Shown here in pieces: positions 10,443 through 19,839 of a DNA stretch of 64,000 nt. Position numbers and translations under genes: made by a program. Numbering within the stretch: the first letter of the stretch is position 1; each line of letters opens with the position of its first letter. Under the pieces are notes generated by a model. That model had not been told where the DNA came from. It worked only from the letters and a program-made list of their open reading frames with translations, and ran no database searches. The DNA is from Fennellomyces sp. T-0311. Taxonomy: Eukaryota > Mucoromycota > Mucoromycetes > Mucorales > Lichtheimiaceae. Where the stretch lies: assembly GCA_025266875.1 (NCBI GenBank), contig JALLLT010000002.1, forward strand, positions 496,001 to 560,000. Reading direction: 5' to 3'.

Positions 10443-11813
10443 TCATTGTGTATCTTTCACCTCGCCAAGTAAGATAGTCTTATCGGTGCTACAGCTCATA
10501 ATTATCGGCTCCTTTGGATGCCAGTCAACGTCATTCACGCAACCCTTGTGGCCTGGCAGCTTGTAGAGAATCTTGCCCGAGTTTGCCTCCCAAATCACCA
10601 CTGTTCGATCCGCCGATCCGCATGCCACCTGGCTACCGTCAGTGGACCAGCAGGGCGTGATCAAGTTCTTTTCATAACCATGGGGAGCGCCTTGCAGAAC
10701 CTTCATGCAGCGATCAGCTGGCGCAAAAGGCTTCACGTCCCAAATTCGCACTGTGTTATCCATGCCGTTTGACAGCAACGACGATCCATCTGGACTTAAG
10801 GCTAGGCCAGCAACGGTATCCATGTGTCCCTTCAGCGTATACGCAACCTCCTTCTTCCGCATATCCCAGACCTGTTGTCAAATCGCATGAGTTGCCATCA
10901 CCATTGGGAACCCGCCATGACCATACCTTAATCTCGTTGTCCAGGCCACCCGAGTAGATCATATCGCCAGCATCGCTGAAGCATACGCTCGTCACTTGAT
11001 ATTTGTCTTCGTACGTCTGGACCGCATCCTTTGATCGGCTATCCCAAAGCTTGATGCATCCATCATCACTGCCAGACACAACGTGCTCTGGACCCCTACG
11101 CGCCACCTGGCAGCTGTTGACCACCAGCGAGTGACCCTTCCATCGCCGGACACGTTCTCCACTGTTGGCATCGAAAATACAGATCGTTTTATCAGCAGAG
11201 CACGAGAATAATTGGCTACACGCATTGCGTTAGTGGATCGCTCCAGGATCGACCGTATGCCCAACAAACCTTCCGTCACGCGACCAATGTAGCTCTAGAA
11301 TTGCATTCGTGTGTCCTCGCAATACGCCATAGTTCTGACAGTCACCGTACGTGTCCCACAATACTACCATCTCCTTGTTAGAGAGTTTCGCCCCCCTCAC
11401 CTTCCCCATCTACATACATATCTGTCGGTCGTATGAGGCGCTTGCTATGTGCTGACCAGAAGGATCGAATTTACTGGAAAAGATCTCGCCCTATATCCAA
11501 TCCAGAACATGAGTGACACGATCTAAAGCTGCAACCAATCTCTTCATCCAATACCTCGTGACCGATGAGCTGCATCACAGGTGCTTGAAGGCCGGATGTG
11601 CGTTTGATCTATAGCTGGAAACGTTAAGCAAATCATTGCTTGTGCCGACGATTCAAAGTATACCGTTCCAACAATCGCATTGCTCGTGCCCGAACGTTCT
11701 GTCGATAGGATGAGCTCTTTGTCCTTTTCTTCCGTGTCTTGTCGTGCACGCTTAATGAGGGTGCCGCCAGCAGCAGAAACGCTCGGTGATTCTTTTCTCT
11801 TCTCGACAGACAT
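10443..11813 (-). CDS. U5 snRNP 40-kDa protein homologue (WD40; Spf38/Cwf17 type)
   Basis: This is a WD40-repeat protein of the U5 snRNP that binds Prp8 and takes part in pre-mRNA splicing. The C-terminal repeats match the SNRNP40 family closely: LLSNGMDNTVRIWDVKPFAP, then EKNLITPCWSTDGS, then GKILYKLPGHKGCVNDV. A basic N-terminus (EKRKES...IKRARQ) precedes the first repeat, LQAPVMQLIGHE. At least five GT-AG introns of about 45-65 nt interrupt the gene; exon 1 is 11664-11813 and exon 2 starts at ATCAAACGCACA after a CTATAG acceptor. After splicing the frame is continuous to TGA at 10443. A decayed duplicate of exon 1 lies at 16241-16420. Confidence 0.9.
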
Positions 11814-12004
11814 GCGTGCTGGTGCAACTGGAGTTTGAAAAGGGTGAAGTGTTGCAAAAACGGTAAGTCACGAAGCGCAGGAAGCGGTAAATGCATCAGT
11901 TCCTTAACAACGCCATCAACTAGCAAATACACAGCGCAAATTCAGTTTTAAGGCGTATCTGCTTGATCAACAACGCTTTTAATACTAAAAATTGGTGTAT
12001 TCAG

Positions 12005-12115
12005 TTTGGGGAAGGGACTAGTTCAAAAGTTATAATTTATTTCTGGGAAATATTGGGTCTGCTCCTGTAGGTATTATATGTCGCTGGGCAAGGGACTACG
12101 GTTCATTATTATTAC
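12005..12115 (-). mobile_element. LINE 3' tail fragment
   Basis: About 100 bp resemble the 3' UTR end of the LINE family seen at 6826 and 8685, including CTGCTCCTGTAGGTATTATATGTCGCTG against CTGCTCCAATAGGTATGTGGTCGCTT, next to a degenerate TTCAAAAGT end. Coding sequence is absent, so the insertion was extremely 5'-truncated or has decayed. Confidence 0.5.
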
Positions 12116-12380
12116 ATGTATTGGTCTGTCTTGAGTAAGATTCGACAACGTATAGATCGCGGATCGTTTTCCGAGGAAGTTGTCTACCGAACGCCAAACA
12201 CGCCAACGCACTCTTCTCAGCAAGTAGTTTCTAGAGGATATTAATTAAGTGGAAGATGCCACCTTGATATACGACATTGAACCTTACTTGCATGTTATAC
12301 AGAACTGTGAATGCATTTTCAAGCGCAGAGAAATCATCGCGTGCTCTTGTCAAATAAAAGTACTGCTTGGAATCAGTTTG
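12116..12380. other. Intergenic, nothing recognised
   Basis: Short spacer between the LINE tail and the MITE at 12383, with no supported gene. Confidence 0.5.
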
Positions 12381-12382
12381 TA

Positions 12383-12555
12383 CAGTGGAACCCCGTTTTT
12401 TGCACACCCGTTTTTTGCACGCCCTCGGTTTTTGCACACAGTTCTTGTCAAAACCGCTCAGGATTCCAGCCAAATCGACCATGTTATTTGCACGCCCCCG
12501 CTTTTTGCACAAGATTTTTGAAAAAATCGCCCTTGCAAAAAACGGGGTTCAACTG
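12383..12555. mobile_element. 173-bp pogo/Tigger-like MITE
   Basis: The element begins CAGTGGAACCCCGTTTTTTGCA and ends with its near-perfect inverse, TGCAAAAAACGGGGTTCAACTG. A TA dinucleotide flanks both sides (12381-12382, 12556-12557), the target duplication of the Tc1/mariner/pogo superfamily. Internally the string TTTTTTGCACNCCC occurs about four times. There is no coding capacity; it would rely on a pogo-type transposase elsewhere. Reading frames through it are by-products of the repeats. Confidence 0.88.
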
Positions 12556-12557
12556 TA

Positions 12558-13247
12558 TACGCATTGATATTGGAGATCCATGACAAGTGATATACATTGG
12601 AAACCTATGCTCACAATTATGTACAATGTACGTGCCATTGCTTACCTTCACATAGCACCCCAAGAATCAGGATATCGAAGTCTTCTGGGCCATCACGTAT
12701 CATGCCGTCGATAGAGAGTCCTTCATTCCATTGGCAAGCTTCGTGAAACCTGGTCGCTCTCCATTCTTAACACGATGTGGCGGTTTGATCTCAACTATTA
12801 ACAATCATTTTTCAGGCACATTGCCGTAGCTGAACGCCATTAATAGGTCAGAAAACCGACATGTGCTGACTAAAATGACGCTGAAAAAAGATTTGCCGCG
12901 TACAGTGCTCCACTGCGCCAACTACTACCCCGTCTGTTCCGTTAGTAGAACTTAAAAAAATGAGCAGCGACGGGACTTTATACATTATATAGTTTTACCT
13001 ATATCGTCGCAAATGGTAGTCCTCTTCGAGAAACGCCATAAATAAAGGATGGACGGCGGATTGAGAGAAACTATTATCCTGTGCATCTTCCCGTGTGATC
13101 GATTTGGGCTTATACAACGGGACCCTCATTCGATACGAGACCGGTTTCCAGTTATTCTAAAGCTGTCAACATCACCCAATGGGGAGGGTTGGCTTTGGAA
13201 AGTGAAGCCGGTAATGCATAATCTTCTCTCATGAACTTTTAACTCTG
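12558..13247. other. Intergenic, nothing recognised
   Basis: About 690 bases with only a 61-codon frame (13049-13234, plus) of no recognisable composition. I see no gene or RNA signal. Confidence 0.5.
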
Positions 13248-13276
13248 ATGGTTACTGGTAGTACCCACTCTTGTAA

Positions 13277-13397
13277 CACTGCAAATAATTTCGATGGTTA
13301 AAAGTGGTTACAGCTGTTAAACATAAGCTTTTTAACCATTTGTACTACCATTTCTAGTAACTCAAGTGGTTAAAAAGCTTATGATTAACCACTTCGA
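13277..13397. mobile_element. Fold-back MITE copy 1 (CACTGCAAATAATTT family), right end degenerate
   Basis: About 120 bp match the element at 49097-49249, starting CACTGCAAATAATTTCGATG. Inside, AAGTGGTTA...CATAAGCTTTTTAACCA and its inverse AAGTGGTTAAAAAGCTTATG...TTAACCACTT form a long imperfect hairpin. The left terminus is intact; the right terminal repeat seen in copy 2 is missing or mutated. Just outside, GGTTACTGGTAGTAC (about 13249) is a further inverse of GTACTACCATTTCTAGTAAC. Confidence 0.75.
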
Positions 13398-14779
13398 CAT
13401 ATACTGCACTCAATTTTAAGGTTGAATCGGGCGACTCTCCGATCTACTCGCTCGATTCCGAGCCATGGTAGGCGAGGAGATAGGCGCATCAGTAGCTTTG
13501 GTTTGCGGGTTAAGATCCGTAGTTTCTTTACCGGCTTTGACTACGCATAGAGATCGTATTTACGTAATTAGAGCAAAATATTTCTAATTACATTAATGCT
13601 CAGGCTACCTTGTCCATTGTCATGTTGCTCACCATACAACCCTTAAAGTTCACAATTGAAGTTGTATAACGCTCCAGGTTCTGCAGCTTGCTGTGTCTTA
13701 ATGAAATCTTTTGCTTCAAGATTCTAAAACGCCGAGTTTAAATGATTACATATATGCGATGTTCCTTACTTAACTCGTGCCCACTCTCTTTGACGGCCAA
13801 TTGCTGTCCTTATCAAGATTGTCCAGTGTAAAATAGTAGTTTTTCAGAATCTTTTATACCGCTTCTATACGACTCAGATCACTGTCATCATGGGTGTATT
13901 CCAAGTAATCCTTGAATTCAGTGTACAATATGTATATATGTCGGCTTGTTTACACCACGCATTATATAAGTAACCGTTTCTCTTTTAGATACAGGGCGCT
14001 CATAGGTCACAGGAGAAAAAATTGACAAGTTTTTTCACAGTACTTGATGAAAGGGAAAGTGCTCTTCGTGATATAATATAATGTCAGGCGATCTTGGTCA
14101 CTGCCATAAATTAAAGGGCGACAGAAATTTGGTGCTTCCATTTTTGTGCCAAATATTAAAAAAGTAACGATACAGCAGCACATTAATACTTGTCAACTAG
14201 AGTGATTACCTATGTACGTAGTATATAGACAACTTTGTGTACTGATTGATTTTCTGCAAGAATACAGAGAATGATGAGTGCTATCATACGTTTGATAAAA
14301 AATAAAAACTACGTATACCTACACTTTGGTGTACTTATTGCGTACAAACAAAGGCAGAGGTTCGTTTTCTGACACTATGGCACACCCTGATACATCATAG
14401 TAAATGCAGTATCCAAGTATGGTACACAAAATAGGCGAAAGCCGTTACCAAGGCGAACGCTAAACAAAATAATAATAATAAAAATGAGGCACAAAACTTC
14501 CGTGTACCCATAAATATCCAAGTACGTACTTTTGTGACAAAGGAATAAGGATATTCTTTACCAGTCAAGGTATATTTACCTCATCGGTCGCATTTTGAGA
14601 CACAAATGGAACATCTTACATTATAAGCATACTCAGGATAACTGTCTTGGTTGTTGATAGTTAAGCTTGGATGTATGAGTTCCTTCCAGTGCATTTCGCA
14701 GAGTATTCCTTATATTTTTGGACGAAGGCGTTTTGCTTTCACTTCAGGCAATTACCAGCAATAATTTTTGCTTATTGTT
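13398..14779. other. Intergenic, nothing recognised
   Basis: About 1.4 kb of AT-rich sequence. I found no frame longer than about 60 codons with protein-like composition, no tRNA-like A/B boxes and no clear repeat family member. Confidence 0.5.
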
Positions 14780-15650
14780 TATTGGGCAGGGGATACAAGG
14801 TACGTTGGAAAAGATTCGTGCCCAAAGAGCGGGTGTGCTGCATAAAGAGGGAGACATAAGAAATAACTAATAATTTGAGGAGATGGTGACCTGGAGTAAG
14901 GGTGACCTCCAGTACAAACGAAATGGATCGATACCGAGAAAGCTAGGGCAGTTGCCACGGGGAGTACCAAATAAGAAGATATGTGAGCGGGTCAAAGCAA
15001 CGACCACATTAGGACGACTTAGCGGAACGAGGGTGGAGTGTCCTGAGCAATGGATAAGACCAGTAAACGGTTTCCATAGAATAATGTTGCAAGTCAGCGA
15101 AGGCGGGTACTGCTTTTGAATGCAGTATCAGGGACGGTACGAAGATGCGGATAATCTGTTTTAGGATGGAAGCCGTTGCTGAGAGTCCCTGGGTGCACGA
15201 GCATATATTCACATCGTGATCATGCGTACTATTAGTACTAGCAGTTAGTTATAAAGTTGCTTGAGTAAAAGAAAACAATGTACTTATCTTTGAATTCTGA
15301 AGAACATGAAACAAGTCCTCGAGGATGAAGCAGGAGCAACCCCGATCGCCCGCTATCCAAAGGCAGCACCGGGTGTAGAGACGGCACCACACAATCGAGG
15401 CGGGGGTGTCATAGCAGGGAGAGCCATCAAGCTCACGGGATTGCTACGGACCAGCTTTGTCGCATACCTTTCAAAGTCCCTGGGTATATGAGAGCTGGTG
15501 TCGCGTTGCAGCCATACAGCCACGCCGCCAAGTCCGTTTGCACGATGCCTTACCGAGATTGGGCGACTAGCAACATTGTTAAGGATATTTTTTTATGATT
15601 CACTGTGGCAGCCGTATCATTGTCAAGGAGAGTACATACCAAAGCCCGTT
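14780..15650 (+). repeat. Uninterrupted copy of the old dispersed repeat (contains the CACTA empty site)
   Basis: The whole block is the inverted counterpart of 19-526 plus 5651-6050. It aligns across GGGACGGTACGAAGATGCGG at 15131-15150, exactly where the other copy is split by the CACTA element, so about 15148-15150 is the paralogous empty site. A chromodomain-like GYKVRWKRFVPKE can be read near 14795, followed by stops. A 61-codon frame at 15306-15491 covers the best-conserved part but has no recognised domain. Confidence 0.8.
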
Positions 15651-16240
15651 TCGTTTTAAAGTCTCTCACAGAGATACTCTCAAAAAATGGTCTGCGGGAG
15701 TTAAAGTTTTGGGGACCCACTGGGACCCCATTGGGACCTCAAGATTTTATACTTTACGTCAATGTATTCTTAATCGCGAATACAGGTTTCACATGCACTG
15801 TTCTGGCCATGGATCTGCGCTACCAAGGCGTTTATAGGCTGATCCCGCTTGGCACTTTCTAATATTCCGCGTGCCCATACTGACTTTTCAGTACTTGACG
15901 ATGCTTTTGAAACAATGCTCACGGTCAACGTAAGATACAATGCCATATTGCCATAGGGCCTCTTATGGCATGATATATTTTAGACTCTTCGCGCCAAGCC
16001 AATATATATATATATTAGAGACTGGTTGAGACCAATGCCGCAACACTTCTCCAATTTGTGAATCGAAGACCGCGCGAAAGCGTCCGTCACAGTAATGTAG
16101 TCGATTCATATTCCACTCCAAAGCGCAAACCTACTGCAAAGTACTGCCGGTATTACACATTCACATATCCTTTCCCATACACATTTCTTCCATCATATTC
16201 GATTATTCATCCGTCATGCCCCGTCCTGAATAAAGTTGTT
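15651..16240. other. Intergenic, nothing recognised
   Basis: Contains a locally repeated GGGACC motif (GGGACCCACTGGGACCCCATTGGGACC, about 15711-15737) and a TA run at 15996-16013. The last 100 bases are pyrimidine-rich and may be the former promoter/5' UTR of the duplicated exon at 16241. Confidence 0.45.
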
Positions 16241-16420
16241 ATGTCTTTCGAGAAGCGAAAAGAGTCACTACGTATTTCTGCTACTGATGATATCCTCATA
16301 AAACGTGCATGACAAGACACTGGAGAAAGGGACAAGAAGTTCATCCCGTCGTCAAGGCGTTTGGGCGATCGTTGGGACGGTGTCGTACCTGCATCGTCGC
16401 CACAAGCTGAAGCTCACAAA
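16241..16420 (+). pseudogene. Broken duplicate of exon 1 of the U5-40K gene
   Basis: The start MSFEKRKESLRISA and the block DDILIKRA parallel MSVEKRKESPSVSAAGGTLIKRA of the gene at 10443-11813. The nucleotide match continues past a TGA at 16310 through GCGATCGTTGGGACGGT, which corresponds to the first splice junction region, and into former intron sequence (GTCGCCACAAGC). No WD40 repeats follow. It is a partial, inverted duplication that has lost its frame. Confidence 0.75.
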
Positions 16421-16731
16421 TGTAGAGCATCTGGAAAGTGAAGAACATATACGATGCAGCATTATCTTGACGCGCCAGCCGAGTGGGTATTTACTAATAC
16501 GCCTAGAATACTATCGCAAAAAATGTTTGTTGCACACGTAGTAAGTCTCACAAGAAGCATCAGTTATCTCCATGCCAACCGCCGCAAGGTAATGGCGCGT
16601 GAGTCACGCTTGTAGCTTCTCCTAAACCGCCTGTGCTCGATGTATCGAAATTCACTCATAGCTTGCAACCAGCAGTTCACTGCTGTTTGACCAGACCGAC
16701 TTTCGAAAATTATCGTGTATACACCGGCCTC

Positions 16732-17345
16732 ATGAGTTGGACACCACAAGTTGGCGATGTCATTTACACAGTGGGCGATTCGAAGGTATGTGTTCTGTAT
16801 GAATAAATGCAAGGAGCCTGAGATGCGATACAGAAGGAAGACGTGTGGGATGACACCGAATTGATTGAGCATTGGGAAGTAGCCATGGAGGAATATCGGG
16901 TCAGTAATAGTGAACATTACAGATTATTGCTTGAGAAGTAAACTAATGTGTTCCCGACAGGCAATTCAAGGGCAATCCAAGGACACACCTCCATATGGCA
17001 CTTCATACAACGCGGAAGCTGCGGAAGAAAGGTGCGCGGCTTTCACGCCTCGGGAGGAATTTTACTCACTATTTAGGATAATTAGGCAACAGCCAAAGAA
17101 GCGGCTAAGGGTTGCGAAGGACAGCAAGAAGAAGAACGTAAACAGTACAGGTCCATCGAGTGCGCCCAATTCCGTGCTGCAAACACAAAATCAGAATGAT
17201 ACAGAGCAAGACGGTAGAGTACAGCCGAAAACGGCACATCGGGACCTTATGGTGGCTAACTCGAAACATAGACTTTACGCGTCTGCTTATGTCATGGTAT
17301 TATGCTGGATATTATACCGGATACTATCAAGGGCAGTCCAGGTAG
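16732..17345 (+). CDS. SMN (survival of motor neuron) homologue, short fungal type
   Basis: SMN assembles Sm cores onto snRNAs with Gemin2-type partners. Four exons (16732-16785, 16834-16899, 16961-17213, 17272-17345) join in frame into about 148 residues. Exon 2 carries the Gemin2-binding motif EDVWDDTELIEHWEVAMEEY. The last exon carries the YG box, LMSWYYAGYYTGYYQG, which drives oligomerisation. The last intron (GTAGAG to CATAG, 58 nt) is needed to bring the YG box into frame; its donor and the GTCAGT donor after exon 2 are weak-looking but fit. No Tudor domain is present, as in the fission yeast protein of similar length. The start ATG at 16732 is the first in frame and is my choice. Confidence 0.85.
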
Positions 17346-17485
17346 CATTTTTGTGATGAGCACGAGTAACGGTGCTTGGCAACAACGAAAAAAAAATAAA
17401 AAGCGGCTGAAACATTTACCCGAGACATGTTCAAGTTACAAGTGGCTGACAGCGGGGTAGCTGATTTCGTCTTGTACAATTTAAA

Positions 17486-17810
17486 ATGCATCCACCATTA
17501 GCAGAGCATAAACATCAGGGTTGCCTTGAGGCGATTGCCGCACTTGATGAGTGCCATCGTGCAGGCTTTATGAATCGGTTCTCGGGAGCATGCAACGACA
17601 CAAAGAACAAGCTGGACCAGTGCCTGAAAGAAGAGGTAAATAAATGGGGTTTACCCTTTTTTCCTTTCCGAGCTAAAAATATTCCCGTCGTATAAGTTCC
17701 TTGCCGTTAGAGCGGAAAACAAGGGCAGGGCCAGGGCTAAGCGAGCCAAGCTGGAAAAGATCTGGAAGGAGATGGAGGAGCCCCCCGTTGCCCCCAACAA
17801 CAAATCATGA
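17486..17810 (+). CDS. CMC2: CMC2-like cytochrome c oxidase biogenesis protein (twin CX9C)
   Basis: CMC2 is a small intermembrane-space protein needed for cytochrome c oxidase biogenesis, imported by the Mia40 route. Exon 1 (17486-17635) starts MHPPLAEHKHQGCLEAI, typical of the family. It has paired cysteines: C-x9-C (CLEAIAALDEC) and C-x9-C (CNDTKNKLDQC). A 61-nt intron ends at TATAAG, and exon 2 (17697-17810) adds FLAVRAENKGRARAKRAK and a short acidic tail. I chose this acceptor because the later GTTAG acceptor would end the protein early. About 88 residues in total, within the usual range. It lies 140 bp behind the SMN gene on the same strand. Confidence 0.88.
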
Positions 17811-17967
17811 TCTACACGTTAGCAACGTAAATGAATATTAAGAGCAGGAGTTTATATCATCTTTTGCCAAGGTTATGTACTATTTTCTTTGTGAAACAAT
17901 ATGTCGATCCATTTTTACTGTCACCAGTGCGAGTTCGAGACCTTTTGCTTTTCTTTTGAGTTATATC

Positions 17968-19595
17968 ATGCGAGCCACTCGGAAGCGGGCGTATTACGCC
18001 TCAGTCCTCTTCTGCGCTTATATATTCCTGTTTTATATCTTCCAAAACTCCATGATGCCTGCCAGAGACGACAAAAGTACTATTTACGTGGATCATAAAG
18101 AAACGCAAGCACCGTCCGCTTCTCAGTCAGAGGAAAAAAGAGAACAGCCTCCAACGCCACCACCAGCCCCGTCAGAACCCGAGCAAATTCCTCAGTGCAC
18201 ACCAGCAGCCGTCAACCGGAATGCAGACCCTAATCATACACAGGCACATCTAGACTTTTGGCGTAACCTGGACAGAGAAACGGTGGATAAGTATCGCACA
18301 GACTGGCAAAATTTCATCCAAAAGGGAGCACCGGGTAAACCTGAGCTGCAAGGGCGTGGGGTTGTGTTTGTTGCCGGCAATCAAGACACATTTCAGCGCG
18401 CACTGGCCTCTGTAAAGATGCTTCGGCACTACGGGTGCCAGCTGCCAGTCGAAGTATGGCATCTGCACGACGAACCAGCTTCTAACGACACTGCAAAAAC
18501 CTTGAACGATCTGGACGCTATGCTACACGATTTATCCGAACCACACCTGGCCCGCCCAATACAGCACCGCCGCGATGCGGAAAAACAGTGTGTACTCGTC
18601 TTAACCTTTTGCGGCTATTTTTATTCATGAAAGGGGGCACATTAGGTTTCAAATTAAAGCGGCTGCGATTATCAATTCTAATTTTGAAGAGTTACTGTAC
18701 TTGGATTCGGACAATATCCCCACCCGTGATCCTTCGTTTCTGTTCGAGTCGCCTACGTTCATCGCGACTGGAGCGTTATTCTGGCCCGATTTCTGGTATG
18801 TTGTAGCAGGGGTGCTCGAGACAGGTACACTTCAGCAGTCCTTATGTTGTGCTTGAAGGAAAACACACACAGAAAACCGGATATTCGACATATTGGATGT
18901 GCCCTGCAACGATGAATGGGAGCAAGAGGTACAGCATGCAGCTTAATTTTATGAGGACACGCACTAAACTATATCTAGTCTGGTCAAATGGTAATCGATA
19001 AGACTCGAAGCTGGCTGCCGCTGCAACTGGCATGGTATATGCAGGAGCACAGCGATCTGTATTTTCAACTTCTTAACGGCGATAAAGACACGTTCAAGTT
19101 TGCATGGAAGGTGGGGGATCCTTGCATGTACTCTCGAGTACATATGTATTGATGCTGATGTAACTCATGCTACATTCGCGATAGGCCCTGGGATTGCCAT
19201 ACCATATGACCGAAACCTTCTTGGGAATGGGTGGAGTAGAGTTGGATAAATTCTGTGGGCATACGATGCTGCAGTATGCTGATGAAGACGATCAGCCAGT
19301 TTTCGCTCACGGGAACCTTATGAAAATCTTTGACCAGAGCGACTTTATGGAAGTCCAATCCGATCAAGAAGGATTCCGTGAACGGCCATGGCGCTTGATC
19401 AAGCGGTACTCTCACAGCAAGAAGGAGACAAACCTTACTCCATCGTTCTATGTCTCTCCGCGAGGACGACCGTGCATGGACTACATATGGCGCGTGGGGC
19501 AGCCAAACATCCAAGTCGACGAGTTCGACAGTGTCCTGGCGGGCTTTCAAGACGCATACTTTGAAAACGATGGATTGGGTGGGGAGATTCATTGA
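17968..19595 (+). CDS. Golgi mannosyltransferase of the Mnn1/Mnn2/Ttp1 type
   Basis: Likely a type II Golgi membrane enzyme adding mannose to cell-wall glycoproteins. After the chosen Met (17968) come basic residues (MRATRKRA) and one membrane anchor (about residues 9-25), then a Pro/Ser/Glu-rich stem. The catalytic region has VVFVAGNQDTFQRALASVKML, then LPVEVWHLHDE, and after the first intron (18588-18645) IINSNFEELLYLDSDNIPTR with the DXD-type motif DSDN, then ATGALFWPDFW. The final exon (19184-19595) has LPYHMTETFLGMGGVE. The order fits the Mannosyl_trans3 family. Three or four introns. An upstream in-frame ATG at 17875 would put 31 residues ahead of the anchor and is less likely. Confidence 0.85.
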
Positions 19596-19693
19596 CTTGC
19601 GCACCCTCAAGCAGCTTGTACATAGCTTTATTAAACATATATCATATGTAATATTAATGTTCCCCGCGGATGGGTTTCCAGCATCGAAACAAA

Positions 19694-19717
19694 ACCGATA
19701 CTGGCCCCAGTATCGGT
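19694..19717. repeat. Perfect 11-bp-stem palindrome
   Basis: ACCGATACTGG, a 2-nt spacer and CCAGTATCGGT form a perfect inverted repeat, 100 bp after the mannosyltransferase stop and 123 bp before the next start codon. A CCAAT box (AACCAATGG, about 19747) follows. It could be a dimeric regulator site of the downstream promoter or an RNA hairpin in the upstream 3' UTR. Confidence 0.6.
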
Positions 19718-19839
19718 CAATGCCTTTGGGGATACCTGTGCGAGCTAACCAATGGCAGGCCCCCACTTTTGGTCTCCAGCTGGTCCGCGGGCGAAGTGAC
19801 TTGTCAACTTGAGTTCTTGAACTTGTTCCAATCACACCA

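Noticed and set aside
10117..10446. 109-codon minus-strand frame directly after the U5-40K stop
   Set aside because: It overlaps the stop codon in another frame, has 3' UTR-like composition and shows no recognisable domain.
12231..12583. Several 66-93-codon frames rich in FCTP/KKRG-like repeats
   Set aside because: They read the TTTTTTGCAC repeats and terminal repeats of the pogo-like MITE.
16564..16917. 117-codon antisense frame over the SMN 5' exons
   Set aside because: The plus strand encodes the Gemin2-binding motif in spliced exons; the antisense frame has no recognisable features.
17697..17760. Alternative CMC2 splice using the GTTAG acceptor at about 17710
   Set aside because: It would end the protein after a few Gly/Gln residues, whereas the TATAAG acceptor keeps a family-like basic tail in frame.
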